Positions 26,191-35,118 of a stretch of 64,000 nt of DNA are shown here, in pieces. Under the pieces are notes generated by a model, which was given only the letters and a program-made list of their open reading frames with translations, was not told the origin of the DNA and did not search any database. Every line of letters starts with the position of its first letter. The stretch's first letter is position 1. The position numbers and the translations under genes are program-made. This DNA comes from an uncultured delta proteobacterium (GTDB taxonomy: Bacteria; Desulfobacterota; Desulfobulbia; Desulfobulbales; Desulfurivibrionaceae), in the NCBI GenBank assembly GCA_903869265.1, contig CAIPYE010000014.1, positions 372,001 to 436,000 on the forward strand, in the 5' to 3' direction.

Positions 26191-28839
26191 CTACTCCCGG
26201 GTGTTGCGCATCATACCCAGGGAGTTGGGGTGGTGCATGTCCGTATTCATGTCAATGGTGTGGCAGACCTTGCAGTTGCGGTTGGCTCCCAGCGGGTATG
26301 GATTGCCCTGGTACTGTCGGGGGCCGAAGTTGTCCCGCTCTTTTTCGTAGGGGTTGGTGGCAGGATACTCGGCATGGGGGCTGCCGTGACAGGCAGCGCA
26401 ATGGATGCTGCCCGAGTCATCATGCCGGTTGCGGTAAAGGGTGTCGTTCCCGGTGGTCCAGACGCCAAAGGCGCTGTCTACCTCTGGCGGGGCAAAATTT
26501 ACATGGCAGGTAAGGCAGTCCGGTTGCAGCCGCCATGGGGTGCGGGGTTGTATTCCGGCAAGATCAGCCGCCAGCCGCGGTTTGAGGTGCTGCATCAGTC
26601 GGTCCGCCCCGGCCTTGCCTGCCTTTTTCTCGGCCAAAAGCAGCGCCAGGGCGTGGTCTTCCAGGGCGCCGTGGCAGTTGGTGCAGTCAAGCCCGGCATC
26701 GTGATGGATGCCGCGTAAAAAACGGGTGACGCCCTGCGGGTTGCTTGGGTGACAGAGGGCGCAAGCCTCGGCACCACGCCCGCCGAGGAAGTTGGCATGG
26801 AAGCCATGGATGGAGGCGGAGAGGTTGAGAAGTCCGGGCTTGCCGGGGGCCTTCAGCAGCGGGTCCGGGTGGCAGCTCTGGCAGAGGACGGGCTTGCCAG
26901 CTTTGGCCAGGGCCACCAGTGTGGTCTTGTTGAACCGGTCGTGCATGGTCAGGATGTCTCGGGCCGTGGCGACAGAAAGTCCAGTCGTTTCCCTGCGCCA
27001 ACCCCCGCCATGGCAGGTCTTGCAGCCCATCTCGGTTGAGACCGGAGCCACCATGCGGGTGGTGGCGAGAAGGGCGTTGGTACCCTTGTCCCGGGCCTCG
27101 ATGGTAAAAGTCGGATAGGGATGATAACCTCCTTGCGCGGGATAGGGAACCACCGGAACCTTCTCCGCAACAAAGGCCTTGCCGCCTTTTTGGAGCAGCA
27201 TGGCGCCGGAAAGCCCCTGGCCGGAAAGGCCTATATTGTCGGGCAGGCTGATGCCGAACAGGGACGGCGCTTTCCAGAAGTTCACCTGCCGGGCGGGTTT
27301 TTCAAACCCCGGCCCCACACGGAAGGAAAGAACCACGCCCCCGGTGACCACCTCCGGGGTTGGCCCGCGTTTGATGAGCTGGGCAAAGAGATCGTTTCCT
27401 GGTGGCATGAGGCTGAACGAGCCGTCCGCGTCGCTTATGCTGTGCATGCCAAGGTTGTTCCAGGCAAGGAGAACGTAACCGCTCTGCTCCGGGTCAAAGG
27501 GTAAAGGGGACAGGGGGGGGGCGCTGAGTTTTGTTGGGGGAGCTGGCAACTTTTTGCCCTGCAACCCTTCGATCAGAAATGTGGCCAAAGCATTGCGCTC
27601 TGCCTCGGTGCCGGGGAATGGCGGCATGCAGCCGCTGATGAGTTTGCCCTGGCCGCTGATCTCGCTCTCCATCACGTAGACGGATTCGTATTTGAGGCTC
27701 AATTTTCGGATGTCGCGAATGGGCCCGCCGATGGAATGGCAGGAGGAGCACATGATATTGAAGAGCTGCCGGCCCACCACCAGTCGGTTTTCCCCGGTGA
27801 TCTCCTTGTTGGCCCATTTGGCCGAGGCCAGGATGCCCTGGGCCTGGACCGTATTGAGATTCTTTGCCAGGATGGAATTGGCGTAGATGTGACCGTAGAG
27901 GGTAAAGGGTCGGCGGCTGCCTTCCCGGATGTATTCAAAGGAACCCATGTAGGTGATGCCGAGAAGCAGAAGGACCACGGCCAGGGAGCGTGTGGCTGTC
28001 TGCGGTAGCCGGATCACCATGAGAAGGCCGCCGAGAAAAAGAAGCGGGGACGCCCAGAGAAAGAGGGTGAGAAAGGGGGCCAGTTCCGGGCTGAAGTTTG
28101 CAATCCAACCCCTTTGCGGCTCTGGCAGGGCCTGGATATACCACCAGGCCGAGGCCAGGAACAGCAGAAAGGGGGCAAGGAGCCAGGTGGCACAATAGCG
28201 GACCATGCGCAGGCGCAGGGTTTGTTCCTTGATGGCGGTGGAGGTCAGGAAGCCGTAAATGCCTGCCAGCATCAGACAGAGGAAGGTCCGGAAAAAGAGG
28301 GCTGGCCAGAAGGTGGGATTGAAGAACCCGTCCCAGAAGTTGTGAGTGCGCAGCCACTCGCCGGGGGTGAGCATGAAGCCGATGATCCCGTTGATGGCAA
28401 AGAGGGAGAGCCAGGCAAAGATGAAATAGAGCCAGCCGATGATCAGATGGTTCCGCCGTTCCATGCGGCCAAAGGTCTGATAATAGATGAGGATGGAAAC
28501 GATCTCCGCGAGAAAAAAGACCCATTCAATGGCCCAGGCGAAAACAAAATTGTGGATGAGGATGGAGGTGGCGGCCGGGGCGATGAGGGCGATGGTGAAC
28601 CAGATGCCCACTCCGGTGATGGCGCCCAGCACCAGGGTGAGAAGCAGAAAGAATTTGGTGTGTTTCCGGGTGTAATCGAGAATGGGCTGCGAACCTTCCC
28701 GGTAGCCCTTCATCTCGGTGAGTACGAGAAAGAGGCCGCCGCCGATGGCGAAATGGGAGATGTAGACATGGAGGATGGCGATGCAGGCGATGAGCAGACC
28801 GCCGCCGGAAAAATCCAACTGCCAGACCGGATAATTCAT
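26191..28839 (-). CDS. CydA-like membrane cytochrome fused to an octaheme c-type domain
   Basis: 882 aa. Residues 1-310 hold about eight membrane helices with LHVYISHFAIGGG, RKHTKFF and an FAWAIEWVFF stretch resembling subunit I of cytochrome bd-family quinol oxidases. The rest is periplasmic and carries eight CxxCH heme c sites: CSSCH, CKTCH, CQSCH, CALCH, CTNCH, CLTCH, CAACH, CKVCH. The first sits in a mono-heme cytochrome c-like segment, the other seven form a multiheme block. This suggests quinol-linked electron transfer to a periplasmic acceptor rather than simple O2 reduction. It is translated from an ATG that overlaps the stop of the next gene upstream (TGATG), so the two products form one complex. 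Physiological acceptor unknown. Confidence 0.75.
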   Translation of the reverse strand: MNYPVWQLDFSGGGLLIACIAILHVYISHFAIGGGLFLVLTEMKGYREGSQPILDYTRKHTKFFLLLTLVLGAITGVGIWFTIALIAPAATSILIHNFVFAWAIEWVFFLAEIVSILIYYQTFGRMERRNHLIIGWLYFIFAWLSLFAINGIIGFMLTPGEWLRTHNFWDGFFNPTFWPALFFRTFLCLMLAGIYGFLTSTAIKEQTLRLRMVRYCATWLLAPFLLFLASAWWYIQALPEPQRGWIANFSPELAPFLTLFLWASPLLFLGGLLMVIRLPQTATRSLAVVLLLLGITYMGSFEYIREGSRRPFTLYGHIYANSILAKNLNTVQAQGILASAKWANKEITGENRLVVGRQLFNIMCSSCHSIGGPIRDIRKLSLKYESVYVMESEISGQGKLISGCMPPFPGTEAERNALATFLIEGLQGKKLPAPPTKLSAPPLSPLPFDPEQSGYVLLAWNNLGMHSISDADGSFSLMPPGNDLFAQLIKRGPTPEVVTGGVVLSFRVGPGFEKPARQVNFWKAPSLFGISLPDNIGLSGQGLSGAMLLQKGGKAFVAEKVPVVPYPAQGGYHPYPTFTIEARDKGTNALLATTRMVAPVSTEMGCKTCHGGGWRRETTGLSVATARDILTMHDRFNKTTLVALAKAGKPVLCQSCHPDPLLKAPGKPGLLNLSASIHGFHANFLGGRGAEACALCHPSNPQGVTRFLRGIHHDAGLDCTNCHGALEDHALALLLAEKKAGKAGADRLMQHLKPRLAADLAGIQPRTPWRLQPDCLTCHVNFAPPEVDSAFGVWTTGNDTLYRNRHDDSGSIHCAACHGSPHAEYPATNPYEKERDNFGPRQYQGNPYPLGANRNCKVCHTIDMNTDMHHPNSLGMMRNTRE

Positions 28840-29909
28840 CAGCGCACCTCCTCAGGTACCCGTGCCGCGAGTCTGAGCATGTAAATGACCACCGCAACCC
28901 CAATCACCAGGATTGCCACAAAAAGAAGCATCGGCGACCATTGTGGCACGAGCTGCAGGTCGGCGGGATGGAAGTATCTGGCCAAATAGGCCTGCCGGGC
29001 CAGATCCCGCACCAGAACCATAAAGAGGACGGTTATGGCCATGGCGGCGGTGGTCGGCCAGACCCGCTCCTTGTTTCCATAGTAAAGGCAGAAAACGGCC
29101 GCGACCAGGGCCGCCACGAAAAGAGCGGTATGCAGAGCCGAGCCGCCAACAAAGAGGCGGTGCACGTTTTTAGGCAGGGAAAAAAGAAAGGGGATGCCCG
29201 TGCCGATTTCAACCACCGTGGCGTAGGTAAACCATTTCATTCCAGTACTCAGACGTTTTGCGGCCTCGGGGGCACCCTTTTTTTGTTGAAAAAAGGCGAG
29301 GATCGCCAGAAAAATGCCGCCTGCGGCCACAGAAGCCACCACAAAATGCAGGTAGCGGGGGAGGAGAGTGGGGTCGGCAAGGTTTAGGAAGGTTCCATCG
29401 GGGCTGTGAAAATAGACGCTCCATATGTGCGGCGTCTGCATCAGGGTTATATTGTTGACAAAGAGAAAGGCGATTGCCAGCAGGAGCAAGAGGCTTGTGG
29501 CCAGTGCTCGTTTTCTGGCGGTGGCGGGCAGGTCGGCAGCCATTTTATAGAGATAGGCGCTGTAATAGGCAAGAATGAGCAGACCGACAACGGAAAGCCA
29601 GTAAGCCCCCATGAGGATGGAGCTGGTATAGATGAAATGGCCGTAGAGTACCTGGAGAAAAAGAAGGGGCGCCACCCCGAAGTTTACGGCAAAGGCGATG
29701 GTGTATGGCAGTTTGGAGGCAATATCCTGGCAGGGGGGCGGGTCGGTGGGTTTGGTTCGTATCTCCCTGACCAGGGCGATTATGGCGCTGCCCAGCATGG
29801 CGTTCATGAAAACAAGGTGGCAAAAAAAGGTCAGGATAAGGAGAAGCTCGAAAAAACCCCAGGGCGCCGGAATGGTGTCGGGAGTTGGGATAAGATAGGC
29901 TGGGTCCAT
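28839..29909 (-). CDS. Polytopic membrane partner of the cytochrome (bd-like second subunit)
   Basis: 356 aa from ATG 29909 (GGAGA upstream); the frame extends further but without coding character. Nine or so membrane helices, with APWGFFELLLILTFFCHLVFMNAMLG at the start resembling the helix layout of its partner. His residues in helices (FFCHLVF, LYGHF, HFVV) could bind heme b. It starts the two-gene unit and its stop overlaps the cytochrome start by one base. Together they look like a divergent bd-type quinol dehydrogenase module; the exact family name is uncertain. Confidence 0.65.
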   Translation of the reverse strand: MDPAYLIPTPDTIPAPWGFFELLLILTFFCHLVFMNAMLGSAIIALVREIRTKPTDPPPCQDIASKLPYTIAFAVNFGVAPLLFLQVLYGHFIYTSSILMGAYWLSVVGLLILAYYSAYLYKMAADLPATARKRALATSLLLLLAIAFLFVNNITLMQTPHIWSVYFHSPDGTFLNLADPTLLPRYLHFVVASVAAGGIFLAILAFFQQKKGAPEAAKRLSTGMKWFTYATVVEIGTGIPFLFSLPKNVHRLFVGGSALHTALFVAALVAAVFCLYYGNKERVWPTTAAMAITVLFMVLVRDLARQAYLARYFHPADLQLVPQWSPMLLFVAILVIGVAVVIYMLRLAARVPEEVR

Positions 29910-30387
29910 GGCTGGTCTCCGTATGGATAAAATTTTCTTAAGTATAGCATAAAAAGGATTTGCAGGAAAAAAATCCGACAGAACAGGGGCATGCCGAGAA
30001 CAGAAAAAATGGCTGGAGTTGCAAAGAAGATAAAATGAGATAATAGCAGTAATATGGAGATATGAAGAGAAAAACATGATATTTAGTGGTTAATGAAATG
30101 ATATGTTGCTCTTGTGTTTCGGGTGTAACCGCATGGAATTTTGCGCTTTTTGAAGCGGATTGCAAAAGGAGCGAAATATCCAGTTGTTAGAGGGTTTTCA
30201 GGATATTTTCGCCCGTTTTCCTGGGGTTGTGGGCTGTTGAAAACTTGCGCGGCAACGGGAGGAAAATTCGGCGAGACCGGTTTTGACAGGGGGCATGGTT
30301 TCTTTTAAAAAAACGGGCAGAAATTATCTTATCGGTCTCAATTCGCTTTAATCGGTTGTTTTTTCGTGACTGCACCAGGGGAAAAAG
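29910..30387. other. Divergent intergenic region upstream of dnaA
   Basis: 478 bases between the minus-strand cytochrome operon and dnaA. It is AT-rich in 29930-30120. I looked for DnaA boxes (TTATCCACA type) and found none convincing, so I do not call an origin. A candidate dnaA promoter is at 30283-30311. Confidence 0.5.
30283..30311 (+). promoter_or_regulatory. Candidate promoter of dnaA
   Basis: TTGACA (30283-30288), 17-base spacer, TAAAAA (30306-30311), about 75 bases before the dnaA start. The -10 is only four of six to consensus. Confidence 0.45.
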
Positions 30388-31728
30388 ATGCTTTGGCAGC
30401 GAGTTAAGAGTGTTTTGTCGCAAAAAATTTCGGATCAGGATTTCAAGCTGTGGATCGAACCCTTGCAATGTGTGCATGACGATGCGCAGAGCATTGAACT
30501 GGCGGGGCCGGATCCGTATTTCTGTTCCTGGATCAGGGAGAACTATCTGACCGATATTCAGGGTGCCTTGCAGGAGGTTGGTTTTACCGGGAAGGCGGTG
30601 CGGCTTTCGGTGAGCGAGACCAGGCCCAAGCAGCCGCTTTTGCCGCAACAGGCAAAGAAACAGAGCCAACTTCGGCTGCCCAGCATGCCCGTGGCGCGCT
30701 CCACGGTGCGGACCCTGCATCCGCGCTATACCTTTTCCGAGTTCATGGTTGGCGAGTCCAACGCCCTGGCCTATTCGGCTTGCGAGGCCATTGCCAACGG
30801 CGATTCATCCCTGAGCCCCTGTCTATTTATTGAAGCGGGCACAGGTTTGGGCAAAAGCCATCTGACCCATGCAGTGGCCCACCATATCACCAGCCACTCC
30901 CCCGGCACCCGGCTGCATTATGTGACTTCCCAGCAGCTCACCTCAGAAATGGTGCGCAGCATCAAGAACAACACCATGGAGCAGTTCAAGGAAAAATATC
31001 ATAACCAATGTGACGTGCTGTTGATGGAGGATGTGCAGTCCTTGGCCGGTCGGACCAAGACCCAGGCCGAGTTGGCTGAGGCCCTCGATGTCCTGATGGA
31101 TTGCGGGAAAAGGGTTATTTTTACCGGGGCTGTGTCCCCGCGCAATATCCCGGATATCGATGACGGCGTGCGTTCCCGGCTCTCTTCCGGGTTGGTTACC
31201 ACCATCAATCCTCCGGACCGGCGGACCCGTTGCCTGATCATCGAGCGTAAAGCCCGCAACAGCAAGCTGGATCTTTCCGGGGAGATCGTCGAGTTTCTGG
31301 CCGACCGAATCCAGGGCGATATCCGGCGGGTGGAAAGCGCCATCATCGGCCTGAAGGCCAAGGCCTCCCTGCACAAGACCGTGCCGGATATGGACATGGT
31401 CAAGGAGATCGTCACTGCGATCATCGGGCAGCGACAGGAGTTGTCAGCCGTGCTGATCCGTAATTTCGTGGCCGGTCAGTTCAATGTCTCCAGCGAAGAC
31501 CTGCAGTCAAAGGGGAGGAAAAAAACGATCGCCTTTCCCAGGCAGGTTTCCATGTATCTGGCCAGGAAACTCACCGAGGAGGCCCTGTCCGAGATCGGCA
31601 AGGCCTTTAATCGGGATCATTCAACAGTGGTGCATTCCATCCGAGTCATTACCGAAGCCATTGTCCGCAGCGGCAGCATTCGGGGGCAGGTGGAGCATCT
31701 GGTGGAACGTTTAAAAAATCAGGGTTGA
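30388..31728 (+). CDS. dnaA: Chromosomal replication initiator DnaA (possibly a second, divergent copy)
   Basis: 446 aa, typical length. Domain I (about 1-80, with FKLWIEPL), a short linker, an AAA+ domain with Walker A GTGLGKSH and Walker B LLMEDVQSLAGR (usual DDIQFLAG; the first Asp is Glu here), and domain IV with FPRQVSMYLARKLT and NRDHSTVVHS for DnaA-box recognition. ATG 30388 follows AGGGGAAAAAG. It is not beside dnaN, recF or rpmH, and no box cluster is nearby, so this may not be the origin-proximal gene. A zinc-ribbon protein follows. Confidence 0.85.
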   Translation: MLWQRVKSVLSQKISDQDFKLWIEPLQCVHDDAQSIELAGPDPYFCSWIRENYLTDIQGALQEVGFTGKAVRLSVSETRPKQPLLPQQAKKQSQLRLPSMPVARSTVRTLHPRYTFSEFMVGESNALAYSACEAIANGDSSLSPCLFIEAGTGLGKSHLTHAVAHHITSHSPGTRLHYVTSQQLTSEMVRSIKNNTMEQFKEKYHNQCDVLLMEDVQSLAGRTKTQAELAEALDVLMDCGKRVIFTGAVSPRNIPDIDDGVRSRLSSGLVTTINPPDRRTRCLIIERKARNSKLDLSGEIVEFLADRIQGDIRRVESAIIGLKAKASLHKTVPDMDMVKEIVTAIIGQRQELSAVLIRNFVAGQFNVSSEDLQSKGRKKTIAFPRQVSMYLARKLTEEALSEIGKAFNRDHSTVVHSIRVITEAIVRSGSIRGQVEHLVERLKNQG

Positions 31729-31791
31729 GAAAAAATGGGTATCAGATTCCGCGCGGGGGCGGTTTCAGTGATACGCACAGGGGGGGGAAAT

Positions 31792-32004
31792 ATGCGTACG
31801 GTCTGTTGCGTGTGTCGCCGGGTAAAGTGCAAAGGGGACTGGCTTGAGCAGATGCTTGAGTCCGAGGTTCGGGTATCCCATGGTTTCTGTCCGGAATGCT
31901 TTGACAAAACCATGGCGCAGTTTGCCCGCTCCTGGTCAACCGAGCGAGCGGCACAGCCCGCGTTTAAGCCGTCGCCGCTAATCGCTGTTGGGGGAAAGTC
32001 ATGA
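31792..32004 (+). CDS. Small zinc-ribbon-like protein
   Basis: 70 aa from ATG 31792 (GGGGGGGGAAAT upstream); ATG 31735 is an alternative that adds 19 residues. Cys pairs CCVC and CPEC are spaced by a KGDWLEQ segment and VSHGFCPEC, a pattern also seen as a C-terminal extension of response regulators in this phylum. Probably a metal-binding or signalling adaptor; function not known. Follows dnaA and may be cotranscribed. Confidence 0.6.
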   Translation: MRTVCCVCRRVKCKGDWLEQMLESEVRVSHGFCPECFDKTMAQFARSWSTERAAQPAFKPSPLIAVGGKS

Positions 32005-32092
32005 CGTCTCCGGGCGGTCAAAACGGCATGAAGTGCCGTAACGAAAAGGCTCAGAACGCAAGGTTACTTCGTCGCCGTTAACACTTTCGGCT

Positions 32093-33457
32093 CTAAAAAT
32101 AGACCGGCCTGACCTCGGGCGCTTGCCTCTTTCCGCCTACCCGGTGCACTATCCTGTCGGCCACTGTCTTGGCCGTCTTCATCATGTCGTTCATACCGAT
32201 TCCTTCCCAACCAAAACCGCAGAGATGCAAGCCGTCCAGGCCCTGTTCCAGGGATTCCTTCCAGCTCAAAAGCGCGGGGTAGCCCATTTCCAGTTGGGGG
32301 ATAGAGCCGTCGCCGCGCAGCACCCTGCTGAAACAGGGGGGCTCGGGCAGGGGGATCAGTTGCCGGAGATCATCATAGATGCGGCTGATCAGCTCTTCGT
32401 CGGAGAGCTCCAGCCGTTCGGGATGGCGGCGGCCTCCGACCAGCCCCTCCATCAGCACCGAGCCTTTGGGGGCGCGGCCAGGAAACATATGGGTGGAAAA
32501 AAGCGCGCCCATGGCGAAGCGGTTTTCCCGCTCCGGGGCCAGATAGCCAAAGCCAAAGGGCACCTGCGCCTTGTCCGTGAAGCCCAGGGCCACGGTGGCG
32601 ATGCGCGCCGTGGGGATGGCGGCCAGGGGTGGGGCATGGTCGGCCAGCAACGCCAAGGCGCGGTTGACCGGCAGGGCGACAATGACGGTGGCTGCCCGGT
32701 AGGTTTTGGCTTCGGTGTGTATCTTCCAGATCTCGTTTTCGCGGGTGATTGCCCGCACCGGGCTCTGATAGAGGATGTTCGGTCCGGTTGCCAGGGTGGT
32801 GACGAGCTGCTCCATTCCTTGGGGAAAGCTGGTCATGGCGGGCAACATCCCGGCGCCCGCCCCTTTCTTTTTTCTAAGCAGTCCTTTAAGCACCGAGCCT
32901 GCTTCCTTTTCCAGGGCGCGCACCCCCGGCATCACCGCATCGATACTGATCCGTTCATAATCTCCGGCAAAGGTGCCGGTGATCGCAGCATCCACCAGGG
33001 GCAAGATCTCAGGACCGAAGCGGTATGCGGCCCACTGCCCGACGCTTTGCTCTTCGGCCCGAGGCTTTTTGAAAAGATCGCCCAGCAGCCGCAATTTTCC
33101 CAGCGGGGACAACAGCGGGGTCGTGAGCAGGGCCTGCGGACTCTGCGGCAACTGCACCAGTCTCCCTTCATGGCAGACATAACGGACAAAGTTGCCCAGA
33201 GGGGCTTTCTGGGCAATGCGATCCAAGCCGGTTTGGCTGAGCAGGGCGCGGCTGGCCTCGTTGTTGTCCAGAAAGCCGTGCGGCCCCCATTCTGCCAGGT
33301 ATCCATGCTCCTGAAAGGAGCGCACTGCGCCGCCAGGGCGGGTGTCCTGCTCAAGAATGAGGATGTCCAGGTCCGGTGCGCTTGTGTGCAGGAAATGGGC
33401 GGCGCTCAAACCGGAAAGGCCTGCGCCGACAATGATTATTTCGTGTGTTTCAGGCAT
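32093..33457 (-). CDS. hemG: Protoporphyrinogen oxidase, HemY/HemG (FAD) type
   Basis: 454 aa. FAD-binding motif IIIVGAGLSGLSAA at the N-terminus, RPGGAVRSF, GPHGFLDN and a C-terminal GFGWEGIGMNDMM segment typical of the flavin monooxygenase-like PPO family. Oxidises protoporphyrinogen IX (or coproporphyrinogen III) in heme synthesis. Although such enzymes classically use O2, many anaerobes carry them; the acceptor here is open. Start ATG 33457. Minus strand, alone, beside an unusual palindromic intergenic element. Confidence 0.88.
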   Translation of the reverse strand: MPETHEIIIVGAGLSGLSAAHFLHTSAPDLDILILEQDTRPGGAVRSFQEHGYLAEWGPHGFLDNNEASRALLSQTGLDRIAQKAPLGNFVRYVCHEGRLVQLPQSPQALLTTPLLSPLGKLRLLGDLFKKPRAEEQSVGQWAAYRFGPEILPLVDAAITGTFAGDYERISIDAVMPGVRALEKEAGSVLKGLLRKKKGAGAGMLPAMTSFPQGMEQLVTTLATGPNILYQSPVRAITRENEIWKIHTEAKTYRAATVIVALPVNRALALLADHAPPLAAIPTARIATVALGFTDKAQVPFGFGYLAPERENRFAMGALFSTHMFPGRAPKGSVLMEGLVGGRRHPERLELSDEELISRIYDDLRQLIPLPEPPCFSRVLRGDGSIPQLEMGYPALLSWKESLEQGLDGLHLCGFGWEGIGMNDMMKTAKTVADRIVHRVGGKRQAPEVRPVYF

Positions 33458-33604
33458 GGATCGCGCATCCGGGGTTGAAGGAATCGGGGGGAGGTGGCTT
33501 TTGAGAATCGCCTTGTGCCGGGCTGGTTTCTCTCTTCAGGGTTGCCCGCATATATGGTATAAGGGATTTTACCCGATATCGTCCGGGCCTGTAATGAAAA
33601 AGTG

Positions 33605-33747
33605 TAAACGTCCAGCAGCACCGCATCTGCTTCGCAGTTTCGCTGCGCTCGCTTAGCTGTCATCAGTCTGTTTATGTGCAATAGCACACTTCGCAGACCT
33701 CTTCCGCGCATCTACGGCAGTAGCGAAACTGCGCTGCTGAACGTTTA
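33605..33747. repeat. 143-bp nested palindromic element
   Basis: Outer arms TAAACGTCCAGCAGC (33605-33619) and the complement of TAAACGTTCAGCAGC (33733-33747) differ at one base. Next inside, GCAGTTTCGCT (33634-33644) pairs exactly with AGCGAAACTGC (33722-33732), and a small TGTGC/GCACA hairpin lies at the centre (33675-33688). The whole would fold into a long cruciform or RNA stem. It fills most of the 407-base gap 33458-33864, for which I see no gene. It looks like a non-autonomous mobile repeat or a large structured RNA. Confidence 0.7.
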
Positions 33748-33864
33748 TATTTCAGAGATTGAGTTCCGTTTTTTGTTCCTGGTAAACGATTACAAAAAAG
33801 AGCAACCGCAAGGCGGGGGGCGAAGGAGTCCTCGGCTTTTCCATCAATGGTGCCGTGAAAAAGA

Positions 33865-34563
33865 ATGCAGCCTGCAGATTCCCAGCCGAAGAAGATCCTT
33901 ATCCTCTATTATTCGCTCAGCGCCCAGACCAGCGGCCTTGTGCACCGGCTCGGCGCCGGTCTTGAGGAGCAGGGGGTGCATCTGGTCTGCGAGCGGCTCC
34001 AGCCCCTGGCCCCCCGCCATTTTCCCATCGGCACCGTGCCCGCCACCCTGTTCATGATGCTCATCACCTTTTTGCGGACACGGATGCCCATCCAGCCGCT
34101 GCCGCCCAGCTGCTGGGAGCACTATGATCTGATTGTCCTGGCCGGACCTACCTGGTCCTATAATCCCAGCGGCCCGGTTCTTTCCCTCCTTGACCGGGAG
34201 GGGGCAAGGCTTTTTGCCGGCCAGCAGGTTCTGCCGTTGATTTCCTGCCGGGGCTACTGGCGGATGCACTGGCTGAGCCTGCGCTGGCAGCTTGCCCGTT
34301 GCGGGGGCAAGGTGGTGGGCAGGATGATCTTTGCCCATCCCAGCAAGGAGCCCTGGCGGACCATCGGGGTATTTTTGAAGCTTGCCGGGCGGGTGCCGGA
34401 ACGGTCCAGATGGCTTGGGCAACATTATTCCCGCTACGGTCATAGCCGGGAGCAGCAGGATCAAGCCTTCGCCTTTGGCCAAGCCATCGGTCAGGCCCTG
34501 AAGTGCGGGAGTTCCCTGGCGGAGCTTTCGTTTGTCTCAAGGCCTGGGCAGGGTGGAGCATAG
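33865..34563 (+). CDS. Flavodoxin-fold protein (dialkylresorcinol-condensing-enzyme/NAD(P)H-oxidoreductase-like)
   Basis: 232 aa. N-terminal ILILYYSLSAQTSGL is the flavodoxin FMN phosphate loop; LIVLAGPTWSYNPSGP is the second FMN-binding loop. A hydrophobic segment (TLFMMLITFL) sits between, and CRGYWRMHW follows, as in a group annotated as dialkylrecorsinol condensing enzyme. That name is probably misleading; a flavin-dependent redox function is all that can be inferred. Stands alone between a repeat and minus-strand cobO. Confidence 0.7.
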   Translation: MQPADSQPKKILILYYSLSAQTSGLVHRLGAGLEEQGVHLVCERLQPLAPRHFPIGTVPATLFMMLITFLRTRMPIQPLPPSCWEHYDLIVLAGPTWSYNPSGPVLSLLDREGARLFAGQQVLPLISCRGYWRMHWLSLRWQLARCGGKVVGRMIFAHPSKEPWRTIGVFLKLAGRVPERSRWLGQHYSRYGHSREQQDQAFAFGQAIGQALKCGSSLAELSFVSRPGQGGA

Positions 34564-34579
34564 CCAGCCCGGTCAACCC

Positions 34580-35104
34580 TCAGAATTCAATGCCTTTCTG
34601 GGCCTTGATCCCCTTTTGAAAGGGATGCTTTATGGCCCGCATCTCGGTGACCAGATCCGCGTAGTCGATGAGTCCCTGGCTGGCGTCGCGGCCGGTGATC
34701 ACCAGGTGCAGTCGTTTGGGCCGCCTGCGAAACAGACCGATGACCTCCTCTTGCGAAACAATGCCGAAGCCGATCAGGTAAGTGAGCTCGTCGAGAACGA
34801 TTAGGTCATAGGCGGCGCTTAAAATCTTTTCCTTGGCGAGTTCCCATCCTGTTAGGGCCGCCGCTTTTACGGTTTCCTTGTCCTCTTGCCAGGTAAAGCC
34901 GGTGCCGACGAGATGCAACTCAACCTGGCCGGGAAAAGCGGAGGTAAAGGCCAGTGCCTCGCCGGTGTCGCTCTGCCCCTTGATGAATTGAATGATGCAG
35001 ACCCTCAGGCCATGGCCCGCCGCCCGGACCGCCTGCCCGAAAGCCGCCGTGCTTTTTCCCTTGCCGTGCCCCGTGTTGATGATAACCAAGCCCTGTGTCG
35101 TCAT
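34580..35104 (-). CDS. cobO: Cob(I)yrinic acid a,c-diamide adenosyltransferase
   Basis: 174 aa from ATG 35104 (GGGGGGAAC upstream). P-loop GHGKGKSTAAFGQA, CIIQFIKG, and LDELTYLIGF are the CobO/BtuR signatures. It transfers the 5'-deoxyadenosyl group from ATP to the reduced corrinoid, making adenosylcobamide. The rest of cobamide synthesis is not in the window. The gene begins 14 bases after the stop of the M48-TPR protease, so the two are likely cotranscribed. Confidence 0.93.
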   Translation of the reverse strand: MTTQGLVIINTGHGKGKSTAAFGQAVRAAGHGLRVCIIQFIKGQSDTGEALAFTSAFPGQVELHLVGTGFTWQEDKETVKAAALTGWELAKEKILSAAYDLIVLDELTYLIGFGIVSQEEVIGLFRRRPKRLHLVITGRDASQGLIDYADLVTEMRAIKHPFQKGIKAQKGIEF

Positions 35105-35118
35105 GTTCCCCCCAAGCC

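Noticed and set aside
29910-30387. Replication origin upstream of dnaA
   Set aside because: No DnaA-box cluster, no dnaN or rpmH neighbour.
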